From an uncultured Clostridia bacterium (GTDB lineage: Bacteria > Bacillota_I > Bacilli_A > RF39 > UBA660): 36,744 nt of DNA. The stretch spans positions 1 to 36,744 of the forward strand of contig CANRVH010000014.1 in NCBI GenBank assembly GCA_947643225.1. Reading direction: 5' to 3'. The notes beneath the pieces were generated by a model. That model was not told where the DNA came from. It was given only the letters and a program-made list of their open reading frames with translations, and ran no database searches. Positions 8,957-17,304 of this stretch are shown here, piece after piece; position 1 is the first letter of the stretch; the number at the start of each line of letters is the position of its first letter. Both the position numbers and the translations under genes were made by a program.

Positions 8957-9379
8957 ATGATATTTTTTGACACCATCACTACAACCCTTACACTTGAATG
9001 GTTACGAGAAGTAGAAATAACAAAAAAACTACATACTGAATTTATTGAATTATTTTTTTACAATATGATAATATCCCTGATAATGAATTTTTAAAACCTC
9101 TCTTTTCATTATATGATTCTATATCCAGCACCACCACCTAGCTAATTTTATCAAAGGAAAGTTTATAATATATGAAAAGATGTGGTATACCTAGAAAATA
9201 GAACAACAATTTAACATTCCCTTAAAAACTTTAAAAAAATTGGATCACTATATTTAATAAGGATAAGAATTACTTAGATCCATAAATCAAAGATATTAAT
9301 GTAATAGAACAAAAAATGGAAAATCAAATTTCCAAAACAACAACAATAATGATTAGACAATCTCAAAAAGAAAATTAAA
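8957..9379 (+). pseudogene. Decayed coding remnants in a 500-bp gap
   Basis: This gap has no intact gene. From ATG 8957 an open frame reads about 34 codons (MIFFDTITTTLTLEWLREVE...), and after a T-run near 9056 the reading continues sensibly only in another frame (QYDNIPDNEFLKPLFSLYDS...) to a stop near 9141. Another short open stretch with gene-like codon use ends at the TAA near 9376-9378 (...MENQISKTTTIMIRQSQKEN). I read this as one or two genes lost to frameshifts; the parent family is not recognised. Confidence 0.35.
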
Positions 9380-9383
9380 AATA

Positions 9384-10514
9384 TTAATTAACATCTAAAT
9401 ACTTGGCATAATACTCTTCTAAAGATAACTCCTCAGTATCAATTTTTTTTGCCACCTCTTTTCCAACATATCTAAAATGCCAGGCCTCATGTTTTACTCC
9501 TGTAATCTCTTCCTTACTTTTTAAAAAACGATAAATAAACCCATACTTATATGAATTTTTAATCATCCATTGGTATTCCTCCGAATTAGCAAAAACATTA
9601 CTAACACCACTTGCAAAATCAAAAGCATAACCAGTTTGATGCTCAGAATAACCTGGTTTAGATACATATTTATTAACATAATCTTCACCATAAAGTTCTA
9701 AATAAGTCTGATAAACTTCTTCTTGATCCCGATAACTTCGATAACCTGAATTAATCAATAAATTAAGCCCATCTTTCTGAGCCGCTTTCATCATCGTAAT
9801 AGCGGCACTGACCGCCTCGTTTACTCCTTTTGCCTGATTATCTTTTCCTTTCATATATTGATCAGGTACATTAGTTAAACTCTTAGGAACATATTTTTCT
9901 CCTAAATAATAATGATTATTAGCAAGTACAAGCTTACTATAATCATTAACTTGTTTGCTATCCATATAATCTTCTTTATCCAAATCAAGATTTACTTTAA
10001 TAATCGTAGTCTCTTCATCATCACCATTTGCATTCATATATGCTATATACCGATCATAATGAGAAAGTTTAGCAAAATCATAAACAAAAAATTCCTCCAA
10101 ATACTTAACTCTTTCTCTTTTAGAAAATTGATAAACATCAGAATCATTTCCATGAGCAAGAATCATAGAAATCTCTCGATCACTATATCCTTTTTTTAAC
10201 AAAAGATTAATATTTCTAATTAAATTATCATGCTTTTGATAATTAATCTTACTATAATGTTCTAAATTCTTTTCCTGATATAAATCACTTTCAAATGCTG
10301 CATTTAAAGTCTTATTATTAGGATAATCCTCTACATAACCAATTTTAAATTTAGTAATAATATTATATGCAGCCCTATGACTATAACCGATTTTATCAAG
10401 TCTATTTTCTAAAAAGAAATAAGTCCCAAATACAAGAATAAATAAAATAAAAATAACCATAAATAAAGAAAAAATAATCTTAGCTGGCTTTTTTAACTTA
10501 ATTCTTTTCTTCAT
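9384..10514 (-). CDS. D-alanyl-D-alanine carboxypeptidase, VanY family
   Basis: Zinc metallopeptidase of the VanY/peptidase M15B type, trimming the terminal D-Ala of peptidoglycan stems; 376 aa. One N-terminal membrane anchor (about 12-34) follows a basic start, so the enzyme faces the wall. An extracellular region of about 45-200 precedes the catalytic domain, which begins at about 235. The zinc site is seen in SEHQTGYAFDF (His and Asp) and EAWHFRYVG (catalytic Glu and His), and SGYRSYRDQEEVY is the typical substrate-side motif. It is divergent from the radical SAM gene, with a short shared promoter region. No VanS/VanR or ligase genes are nearby, so ordinary wall maturation is more likely than glycopeptide resistance. 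Confidence 0.9.
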   Translation of the reverse strand: MKKRIKLKKPAKIIFSLFMVIFILFILVFGTYFFLENRLDKIGYSHRAAYNIITKFKIGYVEDYPNNKTLNAAFESDLYQEKNLEHYSKINYQKHDNLIRNINLLLKKGYSDREISMILAHGNDSDVYQFSKRERVKYLEEFFVYDFAKLSHYDRYIAYMNANGDDEETTIIKVNLDLDKEDYMDSKQVNDYSKLVLANNHYYLGEKYVPKSLTNVPDQYMKGKDNQAKGVNEAVSAAITMMKAAQKDGLNLLINSGYRSYRDQEEVYQTYLELYGEDYVNKYVSKPGYSEHQTGYAFDFASGVSNVFANSEEYQWMIKNSYKYGFIYRFLKSKEEITGVKHEAWHFRYVGKEVAKKIDTEELSLEEYYAKYLDVN

Positions 10515-10561
10515 ATTCTACCTCCAATTATTTATTTATAATTAGTATAACATATTTATGA

Positions 10562-10567
10562 TATACT
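10562..10567 (+). promoter_or_regulatory. Likely -10 box of the radical SAM gene
   Basis: TATACT lies 24 bp before the ATG, in the 76-bp divergent region shared with the carboxypeptidase gene. No convincing -35 is seen. Confidence 0.35.
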
Positions 10568-10590
10568 AGAAAGGAAATCGAGGTAAGAAA

Positions 10591-11529
10591 ATGGAAAATA
10601 TTTTTAGATATTCTTCTGATAACAAAAGATATCATACACTCAATTATTTTTATAGAAATAAATTTGGTAGTAAGGTATTTAAAGTCAGTTTAAATGCTGG
10701 CTTAACCTGTCCCAATATAGATGGAACAAAAGGATACGGTGGCTGTATTTATTGTTCTACAACTGGTAGCGGAGAATATGGTGGCGATAAAAATAAAGAT
10801 TTAACTACTCAATTTAATACAGTCAAAAATATACTTCACCAAAAATGGCCCAATGCTAAATATATTGGTTATTTTCAAGCAAGAACGAATACCTATGCGC
10901 CACTAGAAAAATTAAAATCAATGTATGAAGAAATCTTAGCTTTAGACAATGTAGTAGGACTAAATATTGCTACAAGATCAGATGCTATTACAGAAGAATG
11001 TTTAGACTACCTAGAAAAATTAGCAAAAAGGACATATCTGACTATTGAGTTAGGACTTCAAACAATTCATGAAAAAACATCCATTTTAATTAATCGATGT
11101 AACAGCTTGGAAAACTTTACTGAAATGGTTAAAAAACTTAGAGAAAGAAACATTAATGTAGTGGTTCACATTATAAATGGTCTACCCTACGAAACAAAAG
11201 AAGAAATGATTGATACCGTAAAATACTTAAATAAACTAGATATTCAAGGTCTAAAAATCCATATGCTAAGTATCTTAAAAAATACCAAATTAGAAAAAAT
11301 ATATAACAAAGAAAAATTTCCTATTTTAACGAAAAAAGAATATATTGATATCATAATAGAACAACTAGAAAATCTACGACCAGAAATTATCATCAATAGA
11401 ATCACAGGAGATCCAAAAGTAGAAGATTTAATTGAACCATTTTGGTTGACTAAAAAATGGGAATTATTAAATGATATAGATAAAGAAATGATTGTCCGAA
11501 ATACTTTTCAGGGAAAGAAACTAAAATAA
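10591..11529 (+). CDS. Radical SAM protein, YhcC/TIGR01212 family
   Basis: 312 aa; binds a 4Fe-4S cluster and S-adenosylmethionine. The family signature is exact: Cys40 in TCPNIDGTKGYGG, then Cys52 and Cys55 in GGCIYC, the CPN-DGTKG-GGC-xC pattern typical of YhcC proteins. GLNIATRSDAI and ELGLQTIHEKT are barrel motifs of the same family, and the C-terminal helices contain the NRITGDP motif. The reaction of YhcC is not firmly established; a tRNA-modification-like role has been suggested from its resemblance to the Elp3 group. The ATG has GAGGT 9 bp upstream. It stands alone on its strand. Confidence 0.93.
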   Translation: MENIFRYSSDNKRYHTLNYFYRNKFGSKVFKVSLNAGLTCPNIDGTKGYGGCIYCSTTGSGEYGGDKNKDLTTQFNTVKNILHQKWPNAKYIGYFQARTNTYAPLEKLKSMYEEILALDNVVGLNIATRSDAITEECLDYLEKLAKRTYLTIELGLQTIHEKTSILINRCNSLENFTEMVKKLRERNINVVVHIINGLPYETKEEMIDTVKYLNKLDIQGLKIHMLSILKNTKLEKIYNKEKFPILTKKEYIDIIIEQLENLRPEIIINRITGDPKVEDLIEPFWLTKKWELLNDIDKEMIVRNTFQGKKLK

Positions 11530-11590
11530 ATTACCAACATGATTATTTAATAATATACAAATAAACAATAACAATAACACGGAGGTTATA

Positions 11591-12382
11591 ATGAACTTTA
11601 AGTTACTAAATGAGATGATAGATTATATTGAAGAAAACATTGAATATGATATAGATTATCAAAAATTATCAAAGATTGTTGGAATAAATGATTTTATATT
11701 AGAAAGAATTTTTGTCTTTATATCGAATATTACAATAAAAGAATATATAAGAAAAAGGAGACTATCAAAAGCTTATGAAGAAATTGTCACAACAAATAAT
11801 TTAATTATAGATATAGCATTAAAATATCATTACAACTCATCTACTGCTTTTATCAGAGCATTCAAAAAAGAATACAATATCACACCTAAAAAATGCAGAA
11901 AAAATAAAGAAAAAATAAGTTTATTTCCCAAATTAACTTTTGATAATATTAATCAATATGAAAGGATTAATTACGAAATTACCAACCTTGATGAAATTAC
12001 TTTATACTGTTATAATGTACATTCTAAAAATCAAATAGATTATAAATATAAAATAAGGAATTTATATAAATATATAAAAGACCAAAAAATTTATAATTTA
12101 ATGAATGAAGTTGGAATGTATGCTATTTCTTCAAAAGATGGAGATATGAAAAATTATTTTCTTGGTTCACCAAAAAAATTTCCTAATACGATTAAAAAGA
12201 AAATTCCTAAAGGAAAATACATAAAATTTAATATTGGAAATAGACAACAAGAAAACATTAGTAAAATGAAAAAAATATTATATAAAAATTGGCTTCCATC
12301 AACTAACTTTATAATTGAAAAAAAGTTTGATATTGAATATTATGAAGATGATACATGCTATAGATATATACCAATTAAATAG
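11591..12382 (+). CDS. AraC-family regulator with GyrI-like effector domain
   Basis: 263 aa. Residues 1-105 are a two-helix-turn-helix AraC domain (LSKIVGINDFILERIF for the first; IDIALKYHYNSSTAFIRAFKKEYNITP, which is the AraC signature, for the second). The remaining 150 residues resemble a GyrI-like small-molecule-binding domain: strands, a central YNLMNEVGMYAISSKDGDMKNYFLGS segment and an acidic end. Regulators of this build respond to drugs or small lipophilic ligands and usually act on neighbouring transport or detoxification genes; none is obvious here, so the target is unknown. The start has CGGAGG 6 nt upstream. Basal identification is good, the effector domain moderate. Confidence 0.8.
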   Translation: MNFKLLNEMIDYIEENIEYDIDYQKLSKIVGINDFILERIFVFISNITIKEYIRKRRLSKAYEEIVTTNNLIIDIALKYHYNSSTAFIRAFKKEYNITPKKCRKNKEKISLFPKLTFDNINQYERINYEITNLDEITLYCYNVHSKNQIDYKYKIRNLYKYIKDQKIYNLMNEVGMYAISSKDGDMKNYFLGSPKKFPNTIKKKIPKGKYIKFNIGNRQQENISKMKKILYKNWLPSTNFIIEKKFDIEYYEDDTCYRYIPIK

Positions 12383-12443
12383 ATAAAATTAATATTTGTT
12401 TTATCCATATTTTTTTATTTAAATATTATATAATCAAAATATA

Positions 12444-12523
12444 AAGGAGGTATTATTATAAATAATATAAAATTTATAAACACATATAAATATTTAATAA
12501 ATATGATGAATTTGATTAAATGA
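12444..12523 (+). other. Strong ribosome binding site before a short ATA-led frame
   Basis: AAAGGAGG (12443-12450) is followed after 7 nt by ATA and an open frame of about 21 codons to TGA near 12521. No ATG is placed to use this site. It may be a remnant of a gene that lost its start, or a chance match. The rest of the 225-bp gap up to 12607 is AT-rich with nothing recognised. Confidence 0.2.
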
Positions 12524-12607
12524 AAAATGAAATAAGTCACATGAATAAATATAATACAATTACATTAAAAATAAGATAAATTATTTTAAATATAGGAGGA
12601 GTTTAAT

Positions 12608-13204
12608 ATGAAAAATGAAATTATTAATTTTGTTATGGGCATGTTACATAATATTTGGATTAAGGATTGGCCATACGAACCAGCAAGAGATTTTTGTAAA
12701 CGAATATTAGATAGTGAAGGAATAGACTACCAAGAAGAAAATTTTCACCGTTTTAGTTTTGGTTATGACCCAAAAAAGACCCCCGAAATTGTAAAAAAAT
12801 ATGCAGAAATGTATAAAGACACATATCAAGATAATGATCAAGAAAAAACAATAGAAATGGAAAAAATCATAGAAACCTGTAATAAAATTAAAAAACTAGA
12901 TGATGGTTTTTATAATGAATTACATGATATATTTAATGATACAATCAAAGATTCAAAACCAGAAAAAGATATTACAATAAAAAGAGGAGAAGCTATTCGT
13001 TTTTCAAATGGAGCTTATTCAAATATAAGTCCTAATGACTTTGAAAAACTAATGAATATAACATTCTCAGAAGAACAAGAAGAACCATTTACCATCAATT
13101 TTGGAGTCTCTGTTCCTCCAGAATTAAGAGAAGAAGTAATAAATCGTGTAACACCTATTCTAGAAGAGGTACGTTCCAAAATGGAAAAAGGAAAAGTAAA
13201 ATAG
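12608..13204 (+). CDS. Hypothetical protein, acidic, soluble
   Basis: A 198-aa protein of unknown family. AGGAGG lies 9 nt before the ATG. There is no signal peptide or membrane helix. It opens with NFVMGMLHNIWIKDWPYEPARDFCKRILDSEGIDYQ, has a charged helical middle (about 60-120) and ends with a motif FGVSVPPELREEVINRVTPILEEVR that looks like a folded helical C-terminus. Codon use matches the chromosome. A good terminator follows immediately, so it is a monocistronic unit. No function is offered. Confidence 0.75.
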   Translation: MKNEIINFVMGMLHNIWIKDWPYEPARDFCKRILDSEGIDYQEENFHRFSFGYDPKKTPEIVKKYAEMYKDTYQDNDQEKTIEMEKIIETCNKIKKLDDGFYNELHDIFNDTIKDSKPEKDITIKRGEAIRFSNGAYSNISPNDFEKLMNITFSEEQEEPFTINFGVSVPPELREEVINRVTPILEEVRSKMEKGKVK

Positions 13205-13218
13205 AAAAAGAAGTGATT

Positions 13219-13260
13219 AATAAGAGAAATTAAAATCAAAAATATTCTCTTATTTTTTTT
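13219..13260 (+). terminator. Intrinsic terminator of the 198-aa gene
   Basis: Stem AATAAGAGAA (13219-13228) / TTCTCTTATT (13245-13254) followed by a run of T. Confidence 0.85.
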
Positions 13261-13382
13261 ATCTATACATCATCTATACCACCAAACAATTTATTTCCTT
13301 TAAAAACATCATAGTTTTTGATACACTTAGGTTGATTATTTTTATCAATAAATAAATAGAATATAAATAAGGAGATGATTCT

Positions 13383-13892
13383 ACGAAACACTTAGCAAAA
13401 AAAGAAATTAAAGTAACCCATAAGTTAGAACCAATTTTTAACGAGTCTTCAGAAATATTAATATTAGGTAGCATTCCCAGTGTAAAATCAAGAGAAGAAA
13501 ATTTTTATTATGCCCATCCCCAAAATAAATTTTGGAAAGTTTTATCAGAAGTCTATAATGAAAAAATTCCAACAACTATAAAAGAAAAAAAAGAATTTTT
13601 AAACAGATATCACATTGCCTTATGGGATGTCATTAAAAGTTGTAAAATAACTGCTTCTAGCGACTCTTCAATTAAAGATGTAATTCCTAATGATATAAAT
13701 AAGATAATCAAAAAAGCAAATATTAAAAAAATTTTTACAACTGGCAAAAAAGCATATTACTTATATAATAAATATATAGAAAAAACGACTAATATAGAAG
13801 CAATATACTTACCTAGCACCTCTCCTGCAAATGCTTCCATCTCTTATAAGAAAATATTAGAAGAATATAAAAAAATTAAAGAGAAATCATAA
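13383..13892 (+). CDS. DNA-deoxyinosine glycosylase (UDG superfamily), apparent ACG start
   Basis: An intact 169-codon frame encodes a UDG-superfamily (family 6, hypoxanthine-DNA glycosylase-like) repair enzyme. Motifs: LILGSIPSVKSREENFYYAHP with NKFW (active-site region), RYHIALWDVIKSC and the C-terminal STSPANA. It would remove deaminated bases from DNA. There is no ATG, GTG or TTG where it should start: AAGGAG at 13369-13374 is followed by 8 nt and then ACG AAA CAC at 13383. The frame is closed by TAA just upstream (13368-13370), so a longer form is excluded. Either ACG is used as a weak start, or a T-to-C change at 13384 has recently disabled the gene. The 3' end overlaps the convergent 360-aa gene by 6 nt. 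Confidence 0.82.
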   Translation, partial: TKHLAKKEIKVTHKLEPIFNESSEILILGSIPSVKSREENFYYAHPQNKFWKVLSEVYNEKIPTTIKEKKEFLNRYHIALWDVIKSCKITASSDSSIKDVIPNDINKIIKKANIKKIFTTGKKAYYLYNKYIEKTTNIEAIYLPSTSPANASISYKKILEEYKKIKEKS

Positions 13893-13897
13893 ATTTC
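13869..13897 (-). terminator. Terminator of the 360-aa gene
   Basis: Minus-strand stem GAGAAAT / ATTTCTC with a short loop followed by TTTAATTTTTTT. It lies inside the 3' end of the convergent glycosylase gene. Confidence 0.6.
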
Positions 13898-14969
13898 TCC
13901 CTCTTAAAAATTTTAAAATTTTCATTTTAGAACTTCTATTTCTTGATTTCATTTTAGATCTTGTATTCCCTTGATTTTCATCATCAAACACCCTCAGTAT
14001 CTCATATTGTGTAATTCTCTCTCCATATTTTGAATATAGACCATGATAAATATTAGCACGATTCTCCCCGATTTCTTCATTATAGGAATTGTTCATTTTA
14101 TCTTCAATTTTTCCAAGAATATCAAATAATTTTGCATCAGATATAGATTCTATCCACATATCAATAAGAATATAACGCAACTTATTTTCAACAGAAACTC
14201 CCATATTCTTTTTTTGAGAAAGCTCTTCCACCAATAAAAGAATGTCATTTTCTCTAAGACTATCATATGTTTTCTCTACTCTTTCATCTTTTAAATCAAA
14301 AATAGAACGGGCCCTATCTTTAGCATCAACTAAAGAAAGAGAAGGTAGACAATAATCATTTACTAACATCCCCTCAAATTGACGATTTAAAAAGAACAAA
14401 TCATATTTAATTTGATATATCTTTCTTTTAGGTAATGAATTAAGATTAATATCACAATTTAACAACAATTCTGTATCGATCTTAGAAATCAAACGAACAA
14501 TATCCTCCTCATTTAGTAATGGAAGAAGAACAGTTTCCTCACTAGCTAAAGAAAAAAGTTCAGTCATTTCATCAAAAATTTCATGTTCCTCATCATCTAA
14601 TAGATAAACTTCTGGAGGAATAACAAGTTCTGCTTTAATTCTCCCCAATACTCTTCTAGCCCCCATATTCTGATCTAAATGTTTAACATAATTAGGAAGA
14701 AAAGAAACACCATCAGTCACCTCATATAATTCAAAAAGATAATCATAAATCTCGTCAATATCATTATTAGTAATAGATCCATTCGCTAATTTAGAAAAAT
14801 ACTCATCCTCAAGTAAACGATAATCGCTAATTTTATGATAAATTTCTGTAACGTCTTCTGCTCTATTTTTTTTATTATCATCTAATTCAAGTTCAACAAG
14901 TTCCTGATAACAAGAATAAATTCCATTACCTATTTTCACTAAAAGTTGGACAATTTCTATTTTATTCAT
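13887..14969 (-). CDS. Hypothetical protein, 360 aa, helical
   Basis: I do not recognise this family. It is a long acidic, mostly helical soluble protein without signal peptide or membrane helix. Notable stretches are the N-terminal VQLLVKIGNGIYSCYQELVELELDD, a region FLPNYVKHLDQNMGARRVLGRIKAELVIPPEVYLLDDEEHEIFDEM, an aspartate/glutamate-rich centre, and a strongly basic Ser/Arg/Lys tail (SKMKSRNRSSKMKILKFLRGRN), suggestive of a nucleic-acid- or membrane-contacting end. It is transcribed alone, between the SPFH operon terminator and its own terminator. The start has GAGGTGAG upstream. Confidence 0.75.
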   Translation of the reverse strand: MNKIEIVQLLVKIGNGIYSCYQELVELELDDNKKNRAEDVTEIYHKISDYRLLEDEYFSKLANGSITNNDIDEIYDYLFELYEVTDGVSFLPNYVKHLDQNMGARRVLGRIKAELVIPPEVYLLDDEEHEIFDEMTELFSLASEETVLLPLLNEEDIVRLISKIDTELLLNCDINLNSLPKRKIYQIKYDLFFLNRQFEGMLVNDYCLPSLSLVDAKDRARSIFDLKDERVEKTYDSLRENDILLLVEELSQKKNMGVSVENKLRYILIDMWIESISDAKLFDILGKIEDKMNNSYNEEIGENRANIYHGLYSKYGERITQYEILRVFDDENQGNTRSKMKSRNRSSKMKILKFLRGRNL

Positions 14970-15027
14970 AGTAACTCACCTCTAATAGCTTATATTATAA
15001 CCTAATCTATAGTAAAACAAAAGAAAA

Positions 15028-15050
15028 AAGTGATTCAGAATCACTTATTT
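15028..15050 (-). terminator. Terminator of the NfeD-SPFH operon
   Basis: Minus-strand stem AAGTGATT / AATCACTT (15039-15046 and 15028-15035) with a 3-nt loop, followed by TTTTTTC. It overlaps the stop codon of the SPFH gene. Confidence 0.85.
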
Positions 15051-15941
15051 ATCTTTACCTGATTTTTTATCAAGCATTTCACCAACAGTTGTACCAATCG
15101 TTGCTAAGTTTTGTAATTCACTAGGAATAATAATCTTAGTAGATTGCCCCCTACTAACCTCAACCATTGCTTCATAACTTTTAAGTTTTAAGGTAGCAGC
15201 ATCCATCTTAACAGCCTTAATTAATTCAAGACCTTTAGCCTCTGCTTCTTTAATTTTAATTGTTGCTTCAGCTTCACCCTCAGCCTCACGAATAGCAGCT
15301 TCCTTCTTAGCATCTGCTCTTAAAATCATACTTTCTTTTTCACCTTCAGCAAGTAAAATAGCAGACTTTTTCTCACCTTCAGCTTTTAATATTGCTTCAC
15401 GTCTTTCACGCTCTGCTCTCATTTGCTTTTCCATTGCTTCTTGAATATCTTTAGGCGGTAAAATATTTTTAACTTCAACACGATTAACTTTAATTCCCCA
15501 AGCATCTGTTGCCTCATCAAGGATTGATCTCATTTTAGAATTAATAATATCACGAGAAGTAAGAGTCTCATCAAGCTCCAACTCACCAATAATATTTCTA
15601 AGTGTTGTTGCTGTTAAATTCTCAATTGCACTAACTGGATTTTCAATACCATAAGTATATAACTTAGGATCAGTAATCTGATAATAAACCACTGTATCAA
15701 TTTGCATAGTAACATTATCTTTTGTAATAACAGGTTGCGGCGCAAAATCCCTCGCCACTTCTTTTAACGAAACAACATTAGCAATTCTATCAATTATAGG
15801 AAAACGATAATTAACTCCTGTTGTCATTGTTCTGTCATATGCACCAAGACGTTCAACAACCATTGCCTTAGATTGTGAAACAATCTTAACACCACTAGCA
15901 ATAATAAATATAATAATTAAAATAATTGCAATAACTAACAT
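15045..15941 (-). CDS. SPFH/stomatin-prohibitin family membrane protein
   Basis: 298 aa. One N-terminal membrane helix (1-18) followed by the SPFH (band 7) domain at about 20-180, with VVERLGAYDRTMTTGVNYRFPIIDRI and the DIQEAMEKQMRAERERREAILKAEGEK stretch that begins a long coiled coil (to about 250). Proteins of this QmcA/HflK-like type form membrane scaffolds and are associated with membrane organisation and protease control. The start codon lies one base after the NfeD stop, on the same strand, the usual NfeD-SPFH pair. The Ala/Glu/Lys heptads are unbroken, so it looks functional. Confidence 0.94.
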   Translation of the reverse strand: MLVIAIILIIIFIIASGVKIVSQSKAMVVERLGAYDRTMTTGVNYRFPIIDRIANVVSLKEVARDFAPQPVITKDNVTMQIDTVVYYQITDPKLYTYGIENPVSAIENLTATTLRNIIGELELDETLTSRDIINSKMRSILDEATDAWGIKVNRVEVKNILPPKDIQEAMEKQMRAERERREAILKAEGEKKSAILLAEGEKESMILRADAKKEAAIREAEGEAEATIKIKEAEAKGLELIKAVKMDAATLKLKSYEAMVEVSRGQSTKIIIPSELQNLATIGTTVGEMLDKKSGKDK

Positions 15942-15942
15942 A

Positions 15943-16359
15943 TTAATCCTCCTTCTTTTTTACAATTAATTTGACACCATCTATTTTCTCTACTAAAACA
16001 ACTTCACCTTTTGTAAGTTCATCGTCGCTCTTTGCACTCCATTTTTTACCATCAACCTTAACCTCTCCAACATGAAATTTAGAAATATCTTCAGTAACAA
16101 CCGCTTCCATTCCAATAACACGGTCAAGATTAGTCATTGTCTTATTGGCCTTAACTTTTTTTACAAATGGTTTAGTAACAAGTAAGGTAACTACACTAAC
16201 CACAATGAACACAATCATTTGCAAAATCATATTATCTGTAAAAAATGATACGAAAAAGCTGGCAAAAGATCCTATTGCAAACCAAATAGAAACCAAATTA
16301 ACAGTACAAAGTTCTAAAAAAAGTAGAACAATAAAAACTGTTAACCAACAAACTGCCAC
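15943..16359 (-). CDS. NfeD-family membrane protein
   Basis: 138 aa. Two or three hydrophobic helices (about 5-70) and a C-terminal OB-fold of about 60 residues (LDRVIGMEAVVTEDISKFHVGEVKVDGKKW, ending VVLVEKIDGVKLIVKKK), the short NfeD1b type without the ClpP-like protease domain. NfeD proteins are obligate companions of SPFH proteins and are thought to help their assembly; the SPFH gene follows with a one-base gap. The promoter is 20-50 bp upstream, and the ribosome binding site is AAGGAAGTG. Confidence 0.92.
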   Translation of the reverse strand: MAVCWLTVFIVLLFLELCTVNLVSIWFAIGSFASFFVSFFTDNMILQMIVFIVVSVVTLLVTKPFVKKVKANKTMTNLDRVIGMEAVVTEDISKFHVGEVKVDGKKWSAKSDDELTKGEVVLVEKIDGVKLIVKKKED

Positions 16360-16379
16360 ATAATCACTTCCTTTATTAA

Positions 16380-16408
16380 ATTATATGTTAATTTGACATT
16401 TAATTCAA
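16380..16408 (-). promoter_or_regulatory. Promoter of the NfeD-SPFH operon
   Basis: Minus-strand TTGAAT (16403-16408) and TATAAT (16380-16385), spacing 17 bp. Confidence 0.7.
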
Positions 16409-16427
16409 CATAAATCTAGTAATTTTG

Positions 16428-16456
16428 TTGTGAAAAAACTAATTATATATTATAAT
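16428..16456 (+). promoter_or_regulatory. Promoter of the Ig-like anchored protein
   Basis: TTGTGA (16428-16433) and TATAAT (16451-16456), spacing 17 bp, 25 bp before the ATG; divergent from the NfeD promoter. Confidence 0.6.
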
Positions 16457-16480
16457 GCTTATAAAGATAGGTGACATATT

Positions 16481-17227
16481 ATGATATTAAAAAAAATTAA
16501 AAATATAAATAAAAACAAAATCGGAATAAATATAATGATAATATCTTTATCCATTTCTGGACTACTATCTATTACAAGTGGTGCTGTTTTAAATAAACTG
16601 AATATAAAGCCAAAGAACAAAGTGAAAATTAAAATAGTAGAAAAACAGGTACCGAAGAAAAAATCAAATATTCCTACCTTAAAGGAAATAACGGTTGAAG
16701 TTAATGAACCAATCAGTGTAAACATAAATGATTATATTGAAAATTTAGATGATATAGAACCTAAAGTTTTAAAGAAATTCAAATTAGATACTTCATTAGT
16801 CAATGTTACCCAAGCAGGAAATTATAACTATACAATTAGTTATAAAGATAAAAAATATAACGGAACAGTAACAGTAAAAGAAAAAGAATTACCAATTATC
16901 AACAACATGACATTAAAAGAAATAAGTCTTGAATTAGGATCAAAACTACCTCAAAACCTAAATGATTATGTAGTAGAATCTATTCCAGAAGAAGCAAAAA
17001 ATAAAGTTGTAATCAATTTAAGTAAAGTTAATACAAATATGGCGGGAACATATCAATATACTGTTACTTATAAAGATAAAATCTATACTGGAAATATTAT
17101 AATATATGAATCTCAACCACAAATTATTACTCCTGAGAAAAAAGAGGAAGAAGAAAAAAAGCCTGAACCAACAGAACCAACAAATCCACCTGAACAATCA
17201 AATGATAATAACACTCAACAACCATAA
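16481..17227 (+). CDS. Membrane-anchored protein with two Ig-like repeats
   Basis: 248 aa. A basic N-terminus and a single membrane helix (about 15-37) anchor it, followed by a Lys-rich linker and two homologous repeats (about 66-133 and 140-207). Each runs from LKEI-(T/S)-(V/L)E to YKDK-Y-G, with the shared features AG-Y-YT-(I/V)-(S/T)YKDK, which is the form of bacterial Ig-like (DUF5011-type) wall domains. A Pro/Glu/Thr-rich tail ends the protein, with no sorting motif. It probably projects into the wall as a spacer or adhesin. GGTGA precedes the ATG. The repeat reading is direct; the function is inferred. Confidence 0.75.
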   Translation: MILKKIKNINKNKIGINIMIISLSISGLLSITSGAVLNKLNIKPKNKVKIKIVEKQVPKKKSNIPTLKEITVEVNEPISVNINDYIENLDDIEPKVLKKFKLDTSLVNVTQAGNYNYTISYKDKKYNGTVTVKEKELPIINNMTLKEISLELGSKLPQNLNDYVVESIPEEAKNKVVINLSKVNTNMAGTYQYTVTYKDKIYTGNIIIYESQPQIITPEKKEEEEKKPEPTEPTNPPEQSNDNNTQQP

Positions 17228-17304
17228 GATCACTAATAAAAACAGTATTTACAATGTCTGAACTAAAAAAATAAGATTAAATATTAATTAGTAAACCTGC
17301 CATT

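Noticed and set aside
9384..10514. Glycopeptide-resistance cluster suggested by the VanY-type enzyme
   Set aside because: No VanS/VanR, ligase or VanX genes are near it; a stand-alone carboxypeptidase is a common wall-maturation enzyme.
12608..13204. Toxin-antitoxin or phage role for the 198-aa protein
   Set aside because: It is monocistronic with its own terminator, and no partner gene or known motif is visible.
13274..13474. Minus-strand open frame over the glycosylase start
   Set aside because: Complement of the DNA-glycosylase gene, whose plus-strand protein has clear family motifs.
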